Positions 37,523 through 47,445 are shown, counted from the stretch's first letter. The stretch: DNA of 64,000 nucleotides from Pandoraea fibrosis (GCF_000807775.2 NZ_CP047385.1:5332001-5396000), one strand, 5' to 3'. A program made the numbers and translations. The notes: a model not told the origin generated them from the sequence alone.

Positions 37523-38311
37523 ATGCCGCGATTTGCCGCGAATCTGACGCTGCTTTATCAGGAATTCCCGTTTCTGGACCGCTTTCGCGAAGCGGCGAGC
37601 GATGGCTTCCGGGGCGTCGAATTCCTGTTCCCCTACGACCATCCCGCGCAAGCGATCCGCGCGCGTCTGAACGACGCCGGACTGACGCAGGTGCTGTTCA
37701 ATACGCCGGCGGGCGACTGGGCAAGCGGCGAGCGCGGACTGGCCGCCCTGCCGGGTCGCGAAGCGCAATTTCGTGATGGCGTCGAACTCGCGCTCGACTA
37801 CGCCGACGCCCTCGGCTGTCGTCAATTGCATGTGATGGCCGGATGCCCCGACGCCTCGGCCTCACCCGATCGCTGCCGCGAGGTCTATCTCGAGAACCTC
37901 GCTTACGCGGCCGGGCAAGCCGCCGCCCACGGCGTCACGATCCTGATCGAACCCATCAATCCGCGCGACTTCCCCCGTTACTTCCTTACGCGTCAGGATC
38001 AGGCGCATGCCATTCGTCAGGAAGTGGGCGCCAGCAATCTCAAAGTGCAGTTCGACGCCTATCACTGCCAGATCGTCGAAGGCGATCTGGCAGTCAAGCT
38101 ACGTCAATACATCGCGAACATCGGACATGTGCAGGTGGCGGGCGTCCCCGCGCGTCACGAACCGGACACCGGCGAGGTCAACTACCCCTTCCTGTTCCGT
38201 CTGCTCGACGAGTTGAACTACGCGGGATGGATCGGGTGCGAATACCGGCCGCAAGGCGCAACACGCGACGGGCTGGGCTGGCTCAAACCCTGGCTCAGAG
38301 CCACACGGTGA
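37523..38311 (+). CDS. Hydroxypyruvate isomerase-family protein (Hyi/OtnI)
   Basis: A 262-residue TIM-barrel protein of the AP-endonuclease-2-like group. [84 protein letters not shown] and [12 protein letters not shown] carry the metal-binding Glu, Asp, His and Glu set. The family covers hydroxypyruvate isomerase and 2-oxo-tetronate isomerase; the sequence alone does not separate them. No dehydrogenase or kinase of a tetronate pathway is next to it. Confidence 0.88.
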   Translation: MPRFAANLTLLYQEFPFLDRFREAASDGFRGVEFLFPYDHPAQAIRARLNDAGLTQVLFNTPAGDWASGERGLAALPGREAQFRDGVELALDYADALGCRQLHVMAGCPDASASPDRCREVYLENLAYAAGQAAAHGVTILIEPINPRDFPRYFLTRQDQAHAIRQEVGASNLKVQFDAYHCQIVEGDLAVKLRQYIANIGHVQVAGVPARHEPDTGEVNYPFLFRLLDELNYAGWIGCEYRPQGATRDGLGWLKPWLRATR

Positions 38312-38509
38312 GCCGACCTTGAAGGTGGATTCGGAACGGATGACGCAGCAGAACGTCGCGTCGTTTCTCAGGCAATCCCGACACTCGGCCGGCATTGCCG
38401 CCGCCAATTTACGCAGGAGTGAATCGATTTCCGGAAATGAGTCGGAGGGCGAATCAATTCAGGGGAAATGTCGGAGAAAGGTTTAGGAAAGATGTAGGTC
38501 TTCGCAGGC

Positions 38510-38540
38510 AAAAAAAATGGCGGGACACACGGGCCCGCCA
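38510..38540 (-). terminator. Orphan leftward terminator
   Basis: GGCGGG (38519-38524) pairs with CCCGCC (38534-38539); a run of eight A on the left becomes a T tract on the minus strand. No minus-strand protein gene ends here. Confidence 0.75.
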
Positions 38541-38713
38541 AAACCACACGCTACGGGGTTAGCGCGAGGAGACCAGATTCGGAGCACTGCATCGAATTGC
38601 GCTGCAAATTGCGCCGGGGGACGCCATCTGCCGATACAGTCGCGCTGCTGTGTTACCGGGGGATAAGCACATCAGCGTTGAGATGCATTGTGGTGGAAAC
38701 GTTTGGCGTGAGG

Positions 38714-38739
38714 GGTAACAAAGTGTTTCAGGTTGTAAC
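38714..38739. promoter_or_regulatory. Three phased hexamers, OmpR-like site
   Basis: GGTAAC (38714), TGTTTC (38724) and TGTAAC (38734) are spaced exactly 10 bp; on the minus strand they read GTTACA, GAAACA, GTTACC. OmpR-type regulators bind tandem direct half-sites with this period. The site is 175 bp upstream of the leftward terminator. Confidence 0.45.
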
Positions 38740-39074
38740 ACCTAGAGCGTGCCACCCACGTTGCAAGCCGTTGCCCGGCCTTGCGCGACAAGGACTTCAC
38801 GATTGCCCTCGTCACTGCGACTTGGTTCGCCATCCTGAATAACTCGTCGGGCGAAACATCCTCCCTCGAGTGACATGAAGACGGGCCGCTCCACCGGGAC
38901 CCGCCATGGCACCGCATTTCACGCCCGATTCCCCGATGTGCTAAGTTCATTCTTTGTGCGTGGCAACAAAGTAGGCGTGCGCGATACGGACGCGCCAACT
39001 TCATGGCGCAACAGCGCACCGAGAGCAAGCATTTCGTCCAACGACAGCACCGGCCCGAACGAGGCCGCACCCGC

Positions 39075-39548
39075 ATGGAAACCATGGAACGTCTGGGGAA
39101 GATACTGGCGCGCGACCGCGTTATCGGGGTTGTGGGCCTGTCGCCGCGGCCCGACCGGCCGAGCTACACCACATCTCGCTATATGCAGCAGCAGGGATAC
39201 CGGATCGTGCCGGTCAACCCGCAGGCGGCCGACTCCGGCGAGAAGATTCTGGGCGAGACCGTCTACGCCAGCCTGACGGACGCCGCCGAAGCCCTGCGCG
39301 CCGAAGGGGTCCGGATTCAGATGGTCGACTGCTTTCGCCGCAGCGGCGACATTCCGCCGATTGCGGAAGAGGCCATCGCTATTGGCGCCCACAGTTTATG
39401 GATGCAGTTGGGCATCGAGAACGACGAGGCGGCAGCCGTTGCGCTGGCCGCCGGGCTCGACGTCGTGATGGATCGCTGCGTCAAGATCGAGCACCAGCGC
39501 TGGCAGATGCAGGGCGGCGACGCCCCCGCGCAAGCGAACCGCCGCTGA
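39075..39548 (+). CDS. CoA-binding domain protein (YccU-like)
   Basis: A 157-residue single-domain protein with a Rossmann fold: RVIGVVGLSPRPDRPSYTTSRYMQQQGYRIVPVNPQ, GETVYASLTDAAEAL and MVDCFRRSGDIPPIAEEAIAIGAHSLWMQLGIENDEAA, ending VVMDRCVKIEH. This is the CoA-binding domain pattern known from YccU-type proteins. The biochemical role is unknown. A longer frame begins 24 codons upstream but lacks a ribosome site, so I use the ATG at 39075. Confidence 0.82.
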   Translation: METMERLGKILARDRVIGVVGLSPRPDRPSYTTSRYMQQQGYRIVPVNPQAADSGEKILGETVYASLTDAAEALRAEGVRIQMVDCFRRSGDIPPIAEEAIAIGAHSLWMQLGIENDEAAAVALAAGLDVVMDRCVKIEHQRWQMQGGDAPAQANRR

Positions 39549-39630
39549 GTCGGTCGCCCCGTCCGCCGCTGCCGAACCAACACAAGACCGCCTTCTCCTC
39601 CAACCGCTTTTACGCCACTCGCCTGCCGAC

Positions 39631-40569
39631 ATGACCATCGACGCCGATCTACTCGCCTACTACGACCAAATGGCGCGCAAGTATCCCGACGCGGCCGACG
39701 CGCCAACGCCCAGCCCGCAGGACGTGCGCGCCAAGTTCGCCACCGTCGCTGTCGAGGCATTGCGCCCATTACCGGCCGGGTTGAAAAGCGAGACCTTTGA
39801 CATTCCGCTGCCGGGCCGCAATCTGCGCGCACGACTATATCGGCCGGTCGGCCGCGAAGTGCCGCTGGTCGTGTATTTCCACGGCGGTGGCTGGGTCGTC
39901 GGCGACGTCGATACGCATGGCACGCTGGCCGCCTTCCTCGCGCAGGACGGCGACGTGGCAGTGCTGAGCGTCGATTACCGGCTCGCGCCGGAGCACCCGT
40001 TCCCCGTCCCCGTGGACGACGCACGCGAAGCGTTGGCGTGGGCGGCAGAGCAACGCGCCCGGTTGGGCGTGCGCGTCGATCGTCTGGCAGTTGCCGGCGA
40101 CAGCGCGGGAGGCCATCTGGCGGCGCAGGCGGCCGCCTGGTTCAACGATCAGCATCCAGGAATCGTGGACGCGCAATTGCTGATCTACCCGGTCGTGCAG
40201 TACCGGTTCGACACCCCGAGCTACGACCGTCTGGCCGACGGTGTGGGTCTGACGCGCGACGAAATGCGTTGGTACTGGCGCGAATTCCTTGGCGGCGTGG
40301 AACCGTCGGCAGACGATGTGCGCATCAATCTGACGGCGCAGGCCCCGCGTCACCCGTTGCCGAACGCGCTGGTGATTGCGGCGGAATATGACCCGTTGCA
40401 TGACGAAGCCGTGTCATACGCACAGTTCGTGGCGCAGTCGGGTGGCCGGGCGGAGATCATCGAAGCGCCCGGCCTCACGCACAGTTTTGCGAGGCTACAG
40501 CCGTTTGTCCCGCAAGCGAGACTGATCATGCACGACGCCGCACAGCGTCTGCGCGACTGGCTGGGCTGA
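39631..40569 (+). CDS. Alpha/beta hydrolase, HSL-family esterase
   Basis: A 312-residue cytoplasmic esterase. The oxyanion-hole motif HGGGW (residues about 86-90) and the nucleophile elbow GDSAGGH define the hormone-sensitive-lipase family; the acid and base are in EYDPLHDEA and GLTHSF. VDYRLAPEHPFPVPVDDA is the standard middle block. It probably cleaves short-chain acyl esters. Neighbouring genes give no specific pathway. Confidence 0.92.
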   Translation: MTIDADLLAYYDQMARKYPDAADAPTPSPQDVRAKFATVAVEALRPLPAGLKSETFDIPLPGRNLRARLYRPVGREVPLVVYFHGGGWVVGDVDTHGTLAAFLAQDGDVAVLSVDYRLAPEHPFPVPVDDAREALAWAAEQRARLGVRVDRLAVAGDSAGGHLAAQAAAWFNDQHPGIVDAQLLIYPVVQYRFDTPSYDRLADGVGLTRDEMRWYWREFLGGVEPSADDVRINLTAQAPRHPLPNALVIAAEYDPLHDEAVSYAQFVAQSGGRAEIIEAPGLTHSFARLQPFVPQARLIMHDAAQRLRDWLG

Positions 40570-40580
40570 GCCCCGCGCGC

Positions 40581-41420
40581 TCACTTGAGCCACTTGTCCA
40601 CGACGGCCTGATATTCCCCGGTCTTCTGCGCGAGGTTGAGCCACTGGTCGACGTATTGCTTGAGGATGTCGTCGCCGCGCGGAATCAGATAAGCCTTCTC
40701 GCCGAACTGAAGCGGCTTGTCGGGATTGACCGGGCACAGCGAAGGAATGAGCTTGTGTTGCAGCAGGGTTTCGGACGTGTCCGTGACCATCACGTCGGCG
40801 CGACCTTCGGCAATCTGCTGAAAGATCGTGACGTTGTCGGGATAGATCGTGAGCGTGGCTTTGGGCAGGGACTGACGGGCGAAGCGTTCGTTCGTGCCGC
40901 CCGGATTGGCGATGGCCCGCGTGCTGGGCTGGTTCAGATCGGCGAGCGTCTGATACTTCGCTACGTCGGCGCAGCGCACGATCGGAGACTTGCCGTCGAC
41001 CATCACCACGCTGCTGTAATAGGCGCGTGCCGCACGATCGAGCGTCACGGAGATACCGCCCACCGCGATATCGCACTTGCCGGCGGTGAAATCGTCCATC
41101 AGCCCTTTCCACGTCGTGGGGACGATCACCGGCTTCACGCCGAGCGACTTCGCCAGCGAGGCGACCAGATCCACGTCGATCCCCTCGAACTGGCCGTCCG
41201 CACGGCGATAGGTATACGGCTTGTAGTCGCCGGTCGCGCAGGCGCGCAGCGTGCCCGACTTCACAATGTCGTCGAGCCGGGAGTGCACGGCAACGGGAGC
41301 GACAGGGCTGGCGGCGGCCGATTGTGCGTGAGCGGTGAGGGAGGTAGCGATGGTGGCAATGGCGGCGAGCGCCGCCCCGGCCATGAGAACCGCGCGGGCG
41401 GCCTTCTTCGTGGCTTTCAT
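40581..41420 (-). CDS. pheC: Periplasmic cyclohexadienyl dehydratase
   Basis: A 279-residue protein of the solute-binding fold with a Sec signal ending SLTAHA. It matches PheC, which converts prephenate or arogenate to phenylpyruvate or phenylalanine in the periplasm: LRACATGDYKPYTYR, FEGIDVDLVASLAKSLGVKPVIVPTTWKGLMDDF, IANPGGTNERFAR, TIYPDNVTIFQQIAEGRADVMVTDTSE and YVDQWLNLA. The glutamate after VMVTDTS corresponds to the catalytic region of PheC. An amino-acid binding protein is the alternative, but no transporter genes adjoin it. Confidence 0.82.
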   Translation of the reverse strand: MKATKKAARAVLMAGAALAAIATIATSLTAHAQSAAASPVAPVAVHSRLDDIVKSGTLRACATGDYKPYTYRRADGQFEGIDVDLVASLAKSLGVKPVIVPTTWKGLMDDFTAGKCDIAVGGISVTLDRAARAYYSSVVMVDGKSPIVRCADVAKYQTLADLNQPSTRAIANPGGTNERFARQSLPKATLTIYPDNVTIFQQIAEGRADVMVTDTSETLLQHKLIPSLCPVNPDKPLQFGEKAYLIPRGDDILKQYVDQWLNLAQKTGEYQAVVDKWLK

Positions 41421-41636
41421 ACTTGTCTCCAGAGTTTTGACGTGATGACGCACGTATTTCGCGAACTGTCTGACGCAGCTCGTGGGGCTCAATACTAATG
41501 ACTCGCCTGCCCGACGCCAACCGTCACGACGCAAGCCCTCCCGATCCCCGTCGCAAGACCGCCAACCCTTACCGCCAACCGCTTATGTGCGGCATAACGG
41601 CCCGCAAAGCGACCGGCCCCCGGATACCCGAGTAAA

Positions 41637-42746
41637 ATGGCCGCTTGCTCAAATCATCCAACCCACCGCCGCGACGTGTCCCAAGCTCTGCAAAACGATA
41701 CTTTCCTGCGCGCCCTGCTGCGCCAGCCGACCGAGTACACGCCGATCTGGCTGATGCGCCAGGCGGGCCGGTACCTGCCCGAATACAACGCCACCCGCGC
41801 CAAGGCCGGTAGCTTCCTGGCGCTGGCCAAGAACCCCGCCTACGCCACCGAGGTCACGTTGCAGCCGCTCGAGCGCTTCCCGCTCGACGCCGCCATCCTG
41901 TTCTCGGACATCCTCACCATTCCCGATGCCATGGGCCTCGGTCTGTCGTTCGAAGCCGGCGAAGGGCCGCGCTTCGCGCGTCCGCTGCGCACCGAAGACG
42001 ACGTGCGCCGTCTTCAGGCCCCGGACCTCGACAGCCTGCGTTACGTGTTCGACGCCGTGACCGAGATCCGCCGTGCCCTGAACGGACGCGTGCCGCTGAT
42101 CGGTTTCTCGGGCAGCCCATGGACGCTCGCGTGCTACATGGTCGAGGGCGCCGGGTCGGCCGACTTCCGTACCGTCAAGACGATGATGTACGAGCGTCCC
42201 GATCTGATGACGCATATCCTCGAGACCAATGCCCGCGCCGTGGCGGCCTATCTCAACGCCCAGATCGAAGCGGGCGCACAGGCCATCATGGTGTTCGACA
42301 CCTGGGGTGGCGCGCTGGCCGACGGCCTCTACCAACGGTTCTCGCTCGCTTATATGCAAAAGGCACTGGCAGGCGTGCACCGAGAGTGGAACGGCGCGCG
42401 GATTCCGCACATCGTCTTCACCAAAGGCGGCGGCCAGTGGCTCGAAGCCATTGCCGACACCGGCCCCGACGCGATCGGCCTGGACTGGACCGTCGATCTT
42501 GCCGCCGCGCGCCGTCGCGTGGGCGAGCGTTGTGCACTGCAAGGCAATTTCGACCCGACCGCGCTCTTTGCATCGCCCGAGGCCATCCGCACCGAAGTGC
42601 GCCGGCTGCTCGACGCCTATGGCAATGCACCGGGCCATGTCTTCAATCTGGGCCACGGGATCTCGCAGTTCACCCAGCCCGAGCACGTCGCGGCGCTTGT
42701 CGACGAAGTGCATAGCTACAGCCGAAAGCTGCGCCAGACGGTGTAA
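41637..42746 (+). CDS. hemE: Uroporphyrinogen decarboxylase HemE
   Basis: A 369-residue cytosolic enzyme that removes four carboxyl groups from uroporphyrinogen III to give coproporphyrinogen III in heme synthesis. Signatures: [15 protein letters not shown] near residues 36-50, [12 protein letters not shown] with the catalytic aspartate, [17 protein letters not shown] and [11 protein letters not shown] near the C-terminus. The start may be the ATG at 41637 or a GTG 13 codons later. It is followed by 395 bases without a gene. Confidence 0.96.
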   Translation: MAACSNHPTHRRDVSQALQNDTFLRALLRQPTEYTPIWLMRQAGRYLPEYNATRAKAGSFLALAKNPAYATEVTLQPLERFPLDAAILFSDILTIPDAMGLGLSFEAGEGPRFARPLRTEDDVRRLQAPDLDSLRYVFDAVTEIRRALNGRVPLIGFSGSPWTLACYMVEGAGSADFRTVKTMMYERPDLMTHILETNARAVAAYLNAQIEAGAQAIMVFDTWGGALADGLYQRFSLAYMQKALAGVHREWNGARIPHIVFTKGGGQWLEAIADTGPDAIGLDWTVDLAAARRRVGERCALQGNFDPTALFASPEAIRTEVRRLLDAYGNAPGHVFNLGHGISQFTQPEHVAALVDEVHSYSRKLRQTV

Positions 42747-43141
42747 TCGGCCATCCTCACAAGCGGTGGTGCGGGTTCGCGGGGCATTTCGCTGCGCAAA
42801 CCCAACCGCCGTTTCAAGTGGGGAATGTCAAGGGAAACGCAGTGGAATAACCCCTCCAATTTGCGGAGTTGTCCCGAAGACTTATGCACAAATTCTCGCT
42901 GCGCCGCCGCAAGTGAGAGTCTTTGGGGATGCCCCTTCGGGGTTATTCATAAGCTATTGATCAAAAAGCATTTTTGATTCTGGCAAAGTCCAGGCGTTAC
43001 GCGATGTGAGGGCCGCGCCGCGTGGCAAGCGGACGATAATCCCCACAGTTCTCAACATAGTTATCCACAAGCGTTTTGCCTCCGCCGGAAAGCCGACTCA
43101 AATCCGGGGTTTAGCGAAACTTCTCAGGATTCACTTTAAGT
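42747..43141. other. Intergenic region upstream of priA with DnaA-box-like motifs
   Basis: Contains TTATCCACA (43061-43069, the perfect DnaA box), TTATGCACA (42882-42890, one mismatch), and TTATTCATA (42943). A 19-nt palindrome, ATCAAAAA-GCA-TTTTTGAT, is at 42960-42978, and a small CCCC-TTCG-GGGG hairpin at 42931-42942. I see no gene here. Confidence 0.5.
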
Positions 43142-45619
43142 TTGACCCGCGCCGACGCCCTGTCCGAACCGTCTTGCGCATCGACCGACGATGCGTTGTC
43201 TCCGGTAGCCAATCCACGCACCGGCACGCCGGCGATCGCCCGCGTGGCGCTCGACACGCCGCTGCTGACGCTTTTCGACTACCGGCTCGATCAGGCCGCG
43301 AGCCTCGGTCAGTTGGTGCAGGTGCCGTTTGGACGACGACAGGTCGTAGGGGTCGTCTGGGAATTGACGCAGCGCAGCGAAGTCGACCCGGCAAAACTGC
43401 GCGATGTGACAGCCGTCTGGCACGAATTGCCACCGCTCGGCGACGACTGGCGCGACCTGATGCAATTCGCGGCACGCTATTACCAGCGCGGCGTCGGCGA
43501 AGTCGCGCTGCCCGCCATCCCGGGCCATTTGCGCACGCCGATGCGCTGGCCGCGACTCCTCGCTCAGCGCGGCGTGCAGCGCTACCGGATCGCCGACGGC
43601 GCCCTGCCAACGCTCATGGACAACGTGCCCGCCCGGTTGCGGGCGCAGCGTCGACTGGCCGAAGGGCTCGCGCAAGCCGGCACACTCGATGCCGACGAGG
43701 CCAAAGCCCTCTGCTCGAAAGCCGCCGACGTGCTCAAGCAATGGGCCGCCGCCGGATGGGTCACGGTTGAAACCGTGCCGTTCCACGAAACGATACGTGA
43801 GGACGATGAGGCGCACGCAACGCACGCAACGCAGATGGATGACGCGTCGGACGCCGCACAGACCGACCCGGGCGTCGATCCCGTCGCGGGCGACACTCCC
43901 GGCGTCACCAAAACGCTCACCGCCGGACAGGCCGATGCGGTCGCAGCGATTCACGACGCCCTCGAAGCGGCAGGCGCCCAGCGCCTCGATCCTTCGCCGC
44001 TGGCGGTTGAGGGCACGGGCGAAGGGGCCGACACCCCCGCCTGCGCGCCTTTCCTGCTCTACGGCGTGACCGGCAGCGGCAAAACCGAAGTCTATCTGCG
44101 CGCCGTCGCCGAAGCGCTTCGTCAACCCGACGCGCAAGTGCTCGTCCTGGTGCCGGAAATCAATCTGACGCCGCAACTCGAAGGCGTCTTCCGCAAGCGA
44201 TTCCCCGACGAGACGCTCGTCACCCTGCACAGCGCACTGGCCGAAGGCGAACGCGCCCGGCATTGGCTCGCGGCGCATCGCGGCGAAGCGCGCATCGTCC
44301 TCGGCACACGGCTCGCGGTCATGGCGTCGCTGCCGCATCTGCGCCTGATCGTCGTCGACGAAGAGCACGATCCGTCATACAAGCAACAGGAAGGATTGCG
44401 CTACTCGGCCCGCGACCTCGCCATCTGGCGCGCGAACCGGCTGCGCATTCCCGTGGTCCTCGGCTCTGCCACGCCGTCGCTCGATAGCTGGCGACGGGCC
44501 GAGCAGGGCCGCTACGTGCGCCTCGCGATGCCCGAGCGCGCCACGCCCGACGCCGTGCTGCCACGCGTCTCGCTCATCGACATGGAGATCGAGCGAAAGC
44601 GACAGCGCGCAGTGCACGAAGGACTATCGCAGCCCCTGCTCGCCGCCATTCGCGCGCGCTTCGAAGCCGGCGAGCAAAGTCTGCTGTTCCTGAATCGTCG
44701 CGGTTACGCGCCGGTGCTCAATTGCGACGCCTGTGGCTGGATCAGCGACTGCCGCCGATGCAGCGCGCACATGGTGCTACACAAGCCCGAACGGCGGCTG
44801 CGCTGCCACCATTGCGGCGCGGAGTCGCGCATTCCGCATGCGTGCCCCGACTGCGGCAATCAAGACCTCGCGCCGCTGGGACGCGGCACGCAGCGCATTG
44901 AAGAAGCGCTGGCCGAGCACTTCCCCGACGCACGTCTCGCCCGCATCGACGCCGACAGCACGCGCCGCAAGGGCAGCGCTCAGGCGTTGTTCGCACAGGT
45001 GCATGCGGGAGAGGTCGACATCCTGATCGGCACGCAAATGGTCGCCAAGGGGCACGACTTCCGCAACGTCACGCTCGTGGGTGTGGTCAACGCCGACAGC
45101 GCGCTGTTCTCGCACGACTTCCGGGCAGCCGAGCGTCTCTTCGCACAACTGATGCAAGTGGCCGGACGTGCCGGTCGCGCCGCCCGCGCCGACGGCCCCG
45201 GCGATGTGCTGATCCAGACACGCTACGCATCCCACCCGTTGTTCGCGTCGCTCATGCGTCACGACTACGCGGGCTTCGCCGCACAACAACTGGAGGAACG
45301 CCGCGTCGCCCTGCTGCCGCCGTACACCCATCAGGCGCTGCTGCGCGCCGAAGCACGGCGTCTCGACGACGCCATGACGTTCCTCAAGCAAGCCCGCGAA
45401 ATCGCCGCCACGCCCGCGTTGAACGACCCGCGCATTTCCCTTTGGGACCCGGTGCCGATGACCATGGTGCGGATCGCCGGCACCGACCGCGCGCAGCTCG
45501 TGGTCGAGAGTCCGCATCGCGGCGCCCTGCAACGCTTCCTCACGCATTGGATGGGCGAGTTGCGCGCACTCAAGGCCCCCGTGCGCTGGCATCTTGAAGT
45601 CGACCCGCTCGAAATATAA
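43142..45619 (+). CDS. priA: Primosomal replication helicase PriA
   Basis: An 825-residue superfamily 2 helicase that reloads the replisome at stalled forks. The 3'-DNA-binding domain begins near ARVALDTPLLTLFDYRLD; the helicase core has Walker A GVTGSGKTEVY near residue 307, DEEHD near 405 and LNRRGYAPVL; eight cysteines between residues 529 and 575 (CDACGWISDCRRC, CHHCGAE, CPDCGN) form two zinc sites. It is about 90 residues longer than the E. coli protein, mainly through an acidic, low-complexity linker (EDDEAHATHATQ...) before the core. The start is a TTG or another non-ATG codon nearby and is uncertain. Confidence 0.95.
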   Translation: MTRADALSEPSCASTDDALSPVANPRTGTPAIARVALDTPLLTLFDYRLDQAASLGQLVQVPFGRRQVVGVVWELTQRSEVDPAKLRDVTAVWHELPPLGDDWRDLMQFAARYYQRGVGEVALPAIPGHLRTPMRWPRLLAQRGVQRYRIADGALPTLMDNVPARLRAQRRLAEGLAQAGTLDADEAKALCSKAADVLKQWAAAGWVTVETVPFHETIREDDEAHATHATQMDDASDAAQTDPGVDPVAGDTPGVTKTLTAGQADAVAAIHDALEAAGAQRLDPSPLAVEGTGEGADTPACAPFLLYGVTGSGKTEVYLRAVAEALRQPDAQVLVLVPEINLTPQLEGVFRKRFPDETLVTLHSALAEGERARHWLAAHRGEARIVLGTRLAVMASLPHLRLIVVDEEHDPSYKQQEGLRYSARDLAIWRANRLRIPVVLGSATPSLDSWRRAEQGRYVRLAMPERATPDAVLPRVSLIDMEIERKRQRAVHEGLSQPLLAAIRARFEAGEQSLLFLNRRGYAPVLNCDACGWISDCRRCSAHMVLHKPERRLRCHHCGAESRIPHACPDCGNQDLAPLGRGTQRIEEALAEHFPDARLARIDADSTRRKGSAQALFAQVHAGEVDILIGTQMVAKGHDFRNVTLVGVVNADSALFSHDFRAAERLFAQLMQVAGRAGRAARADGPGDVLIQTRYASHPLFASLMRHDYAGFAAQQLEERRVALLPPYTHQALLRAEARRLDDAMTFLKQAREIAATPALNDPRISLWDPVPMTMVRIAGTDRAQLVVESPHRGALQRFLTHWMGELRALKAPVRWHLEVDPLEI

Positions 45620-45748
45620 ATCGGTATATAGCGTTCCGGAAATTTGACAACATCGTCAGAATCTCCGACGATGCGGCCATTAGTCGAACGCCGCATGTCG
45701 CACGATTCCAGTCATCCGCACGACAAGAAGTCCTACAGGAGACACACG

Positions 45749-47062
45749 ATGAAGTCGCACGACCGGAGCGCCGCCCCCACGGCGCCGCACCTCGCCACCC
45801 CGTCCCTCCCACCGTCCGAATCCCCGCTGGCCGAAGCCTCGCGTCGTCGCTTCCTGCGACGCGCCGGTGCACTGGGCGTCGGCGCCAGTCTCGCGGGACG
45901 CGCACTCGATGTCCTCGCCGCCACCGCCGCGCCGCAGACGGTCACGCTGCCGTTTGCGAACGGCGAGCGCGACCTCGTGGCGTATCCGCAGAAACGGCCG
46001 CTGATCCGGCTCACGGCACGGCCGCCGCAACTGGAAACGCCGTTCGAAGTCTTCAACGACGGCCTGATTACGCCGAACGACGCGTTCTTCGTGCGCTATC
46101 ACCTCGCGGGCATTCCCACCGACATCGATCCGGCGAAACACCGGATTCGCGTGGGCGGCAGCGTTGCCAGGCCGCTCGACATCTCGCTTGCGTCGCTCAA
46201 GAAGGATTTCGGCGCGCCGGTGGAAATCGTGGCGGTGCATCAGTGCTCGGGCAACAGCCGCGGGTTTTTCGAGCCGCGCGTCGGCGGCGGGCAGATCGCC
46301 AACGGGGCGATGGGCAACGCGCGCTGGCGCGGCATTCCGCTCAAGCGGATTCTCGAGCGCGCCGGGGTGTCGTCCAGCGCAAAGCAGGTCACCTTCGAAG
46401 GCCTCGACCGGCCGATCGTTCCGGCGACGCCGGAGTTCGTGAAGGCGCTCGACCTCGATCACGCGATGGATGGCGAAGTGATGATCGCATTCGCCATGAA
46501 CGGGAAGGATCTGCCGATGCTCAACGGCTTTCCCGTGCGTCTGGTCGTGCCCGGCTACTACGGCACGTACTGGGTGAAGCATCTGGCGGACATCAACGTC
46601 GTGGACAAGGTGTTCGACGGCTTCTGGATGGCCACCGCCTATCGCATTCCGGACAACGACTGCAATTGCGTCGCCCCCGGCAAGGCACCCGAGAAAACCA
46701 AACCGATCGGACGCTTCACCGTGCGCTCGTTCGTCACCAGCCACACCGACGGGCAGCACGTTGCGGCGGGCCAGGCCACGCGCGTGCGCGGCATCGCCTT
46801 CGATGGCGGCGAAGGGATTCGCGACGTGCAGTTCTCGGCCGACGGCGGCCAGACATGGCAGGCCGCGCAACTGGGCAGCGAGTTGTCCAGGTATTCGTTC
46901 CGCGAGTGGACGGTGTCGTTCACACCGCCGCAGCCGGGCGAATACGCGTTGAAAGTCAGGGCAACGAATCGCGCAGGGGTCTCGCAACCGCTGCAATCGC
47001 TGTGGAATCCGGCCGGCTATCTGCGCAACGGGGTGGAAACCGTGCGCGTGATCGCGGCATGA
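45749..47062 (+). CDS. sorA: SorA-type sulfite dehydrogenase, molybdenum subunit
   Basis: A 437-residue molybdopterin enzyme that oxidises sulfite to sulfate in the periplasm. The Tat signal contains SRRRFLRRAGALGVG; the molybdenum cysteine is in VAVHQCSGNSRGFF (Cys166); a C-terminal Ig-like dimerisation domain follows. The ATG at 45749 has AGGAG eight bases upstream. It is immediately followed by a cytochrome c gene, as in SorAB. It is distinct from the SoxC gene elsewhere in the window, which belongs to the same family but has a different partner. Confidence 0.9.
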   Translation: MKSHDRSAAPTAPHLATPSLPPSESPLAEASRRRFLRRAGALGVGASLAGRALDVLAATAAPQTVTLPFANGERDLVAYPQKRPLIRLTARPPQLETPFEVFNDGLITPNDAFFVRYHLAGIPTDIDPAKHRIRVGGSVARPLDISLASLKKDFGAPVEIVAVHQCSGNSRGFFEPRVGGGQIANGAMGNARWRGIPLKRILERAGVSSSAKQVTFEGLDRPIVPATPEFVKALDLDHAMDGEVMIAFAMNGKDLPMLNGFPVRLVVPGYYGTYWVKHLADINVVDKVFDGFWMATAYRIPDNDCNCVAPGKAPEKTKPIGRFTVRSFVTSHTDGQHVAAGQATRVRGIAFDGGEGIRDVQFSADGGQTWQAAQLGSELSRYSFREWTVSFTPPQPGEYALKVRATNRAGVSQPLQSLWNPAGYLRNGVETVRVIAA

Positions 47063-47076
47063 GACGGGGGACGATC

Positions 47077-47418
47077 ATGAACGTTTCGAAGTTCGCCAAC
47101 CGCGTCACTTGCGCGGCCGCACTGCTCGGTCTGGCCGGCGCGCTCGCCACCGCCCCGGCGCATGCGCTCGACATCAAGCTGCCGCAGGAGACATCCCAGC
47201 TGAAAGCCTCGACCCTTGCGGGCCATCAGTCGGCCAGCGCGTGGTGCGTGATGTGCCACTCGGTCGATTACATCAACAGCCAGCCACCGATGCCGGCGGC
47301 CTTCTGGAGTGCGGAAGTCACCAAAATGGTGAAGGTGTACGGCGCACCCATCCCGGAAGACCAGGTCAAGCTGATCTCGGAGTATCTGGGAACGGCCTAC
47401 GGCAGCGATTCGAAGTAA
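47077..47418 (+). CDS. sorB: SorB-type cytochrome c subunit of sulfite dehydrogenase
   Basis: A 113-residue monoheme cytochrome c with a Sec signal (LATAPAHA) and the heme site CVMCH. The pattern HSVDYINSQPPMPAAFWSAEVTKMVKVYGAPIPEDQVKLISEYL is that of SorB, with the axial methionine in PPMPAAF. It accepts electrons from SorA. GGGGG six bases before the ATG at 47077 supports this start; an ATG overlapping the sorA stop at 47059 is also in frame. Confidence 0.9.
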   Translation: MNVSKFANRVTCAAALLGLAGALATAPAHALDIKLPQETSQLKASTLAGHQSASAWCVMCHSVDYINSQPPMPAAFWSAEVTKMVKVYGAPIPEDQVKLISEYLGTAYGSDSK

Positions 47419-47445
47419 CCCCACCCGGGGGTCTACCACGGCATT

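Larger units (their letters stand above)
38312..39074. other. Long intergenic region with repeats, OmpR-like boxes and a minus-strand terminator
   Basis: Roughly 760 bases without a convincing protein gene. It holds an imperfect 26-bp direct repeat (38421-38447 and 38451-38476), a terminator facing left (38510-38540) and three phased hexamers (38714-38739). Open frames here (60 and 137 codons, minus strand) have Cys/Arg-rich composition and no ribosome sites. A small RNA read leftward between about 38700 and 38510 would account for the terminator. Confidence 0.45.

Noticed and set aside
38559..39085. Minus-strand open frames of 60 and 137 codons in the long intergenic region
   Set aside because: No ribosome site, Cys/Arg-rich composition, no similarity that I recognise; the region fits better with a small RNA or regulatory DNA.
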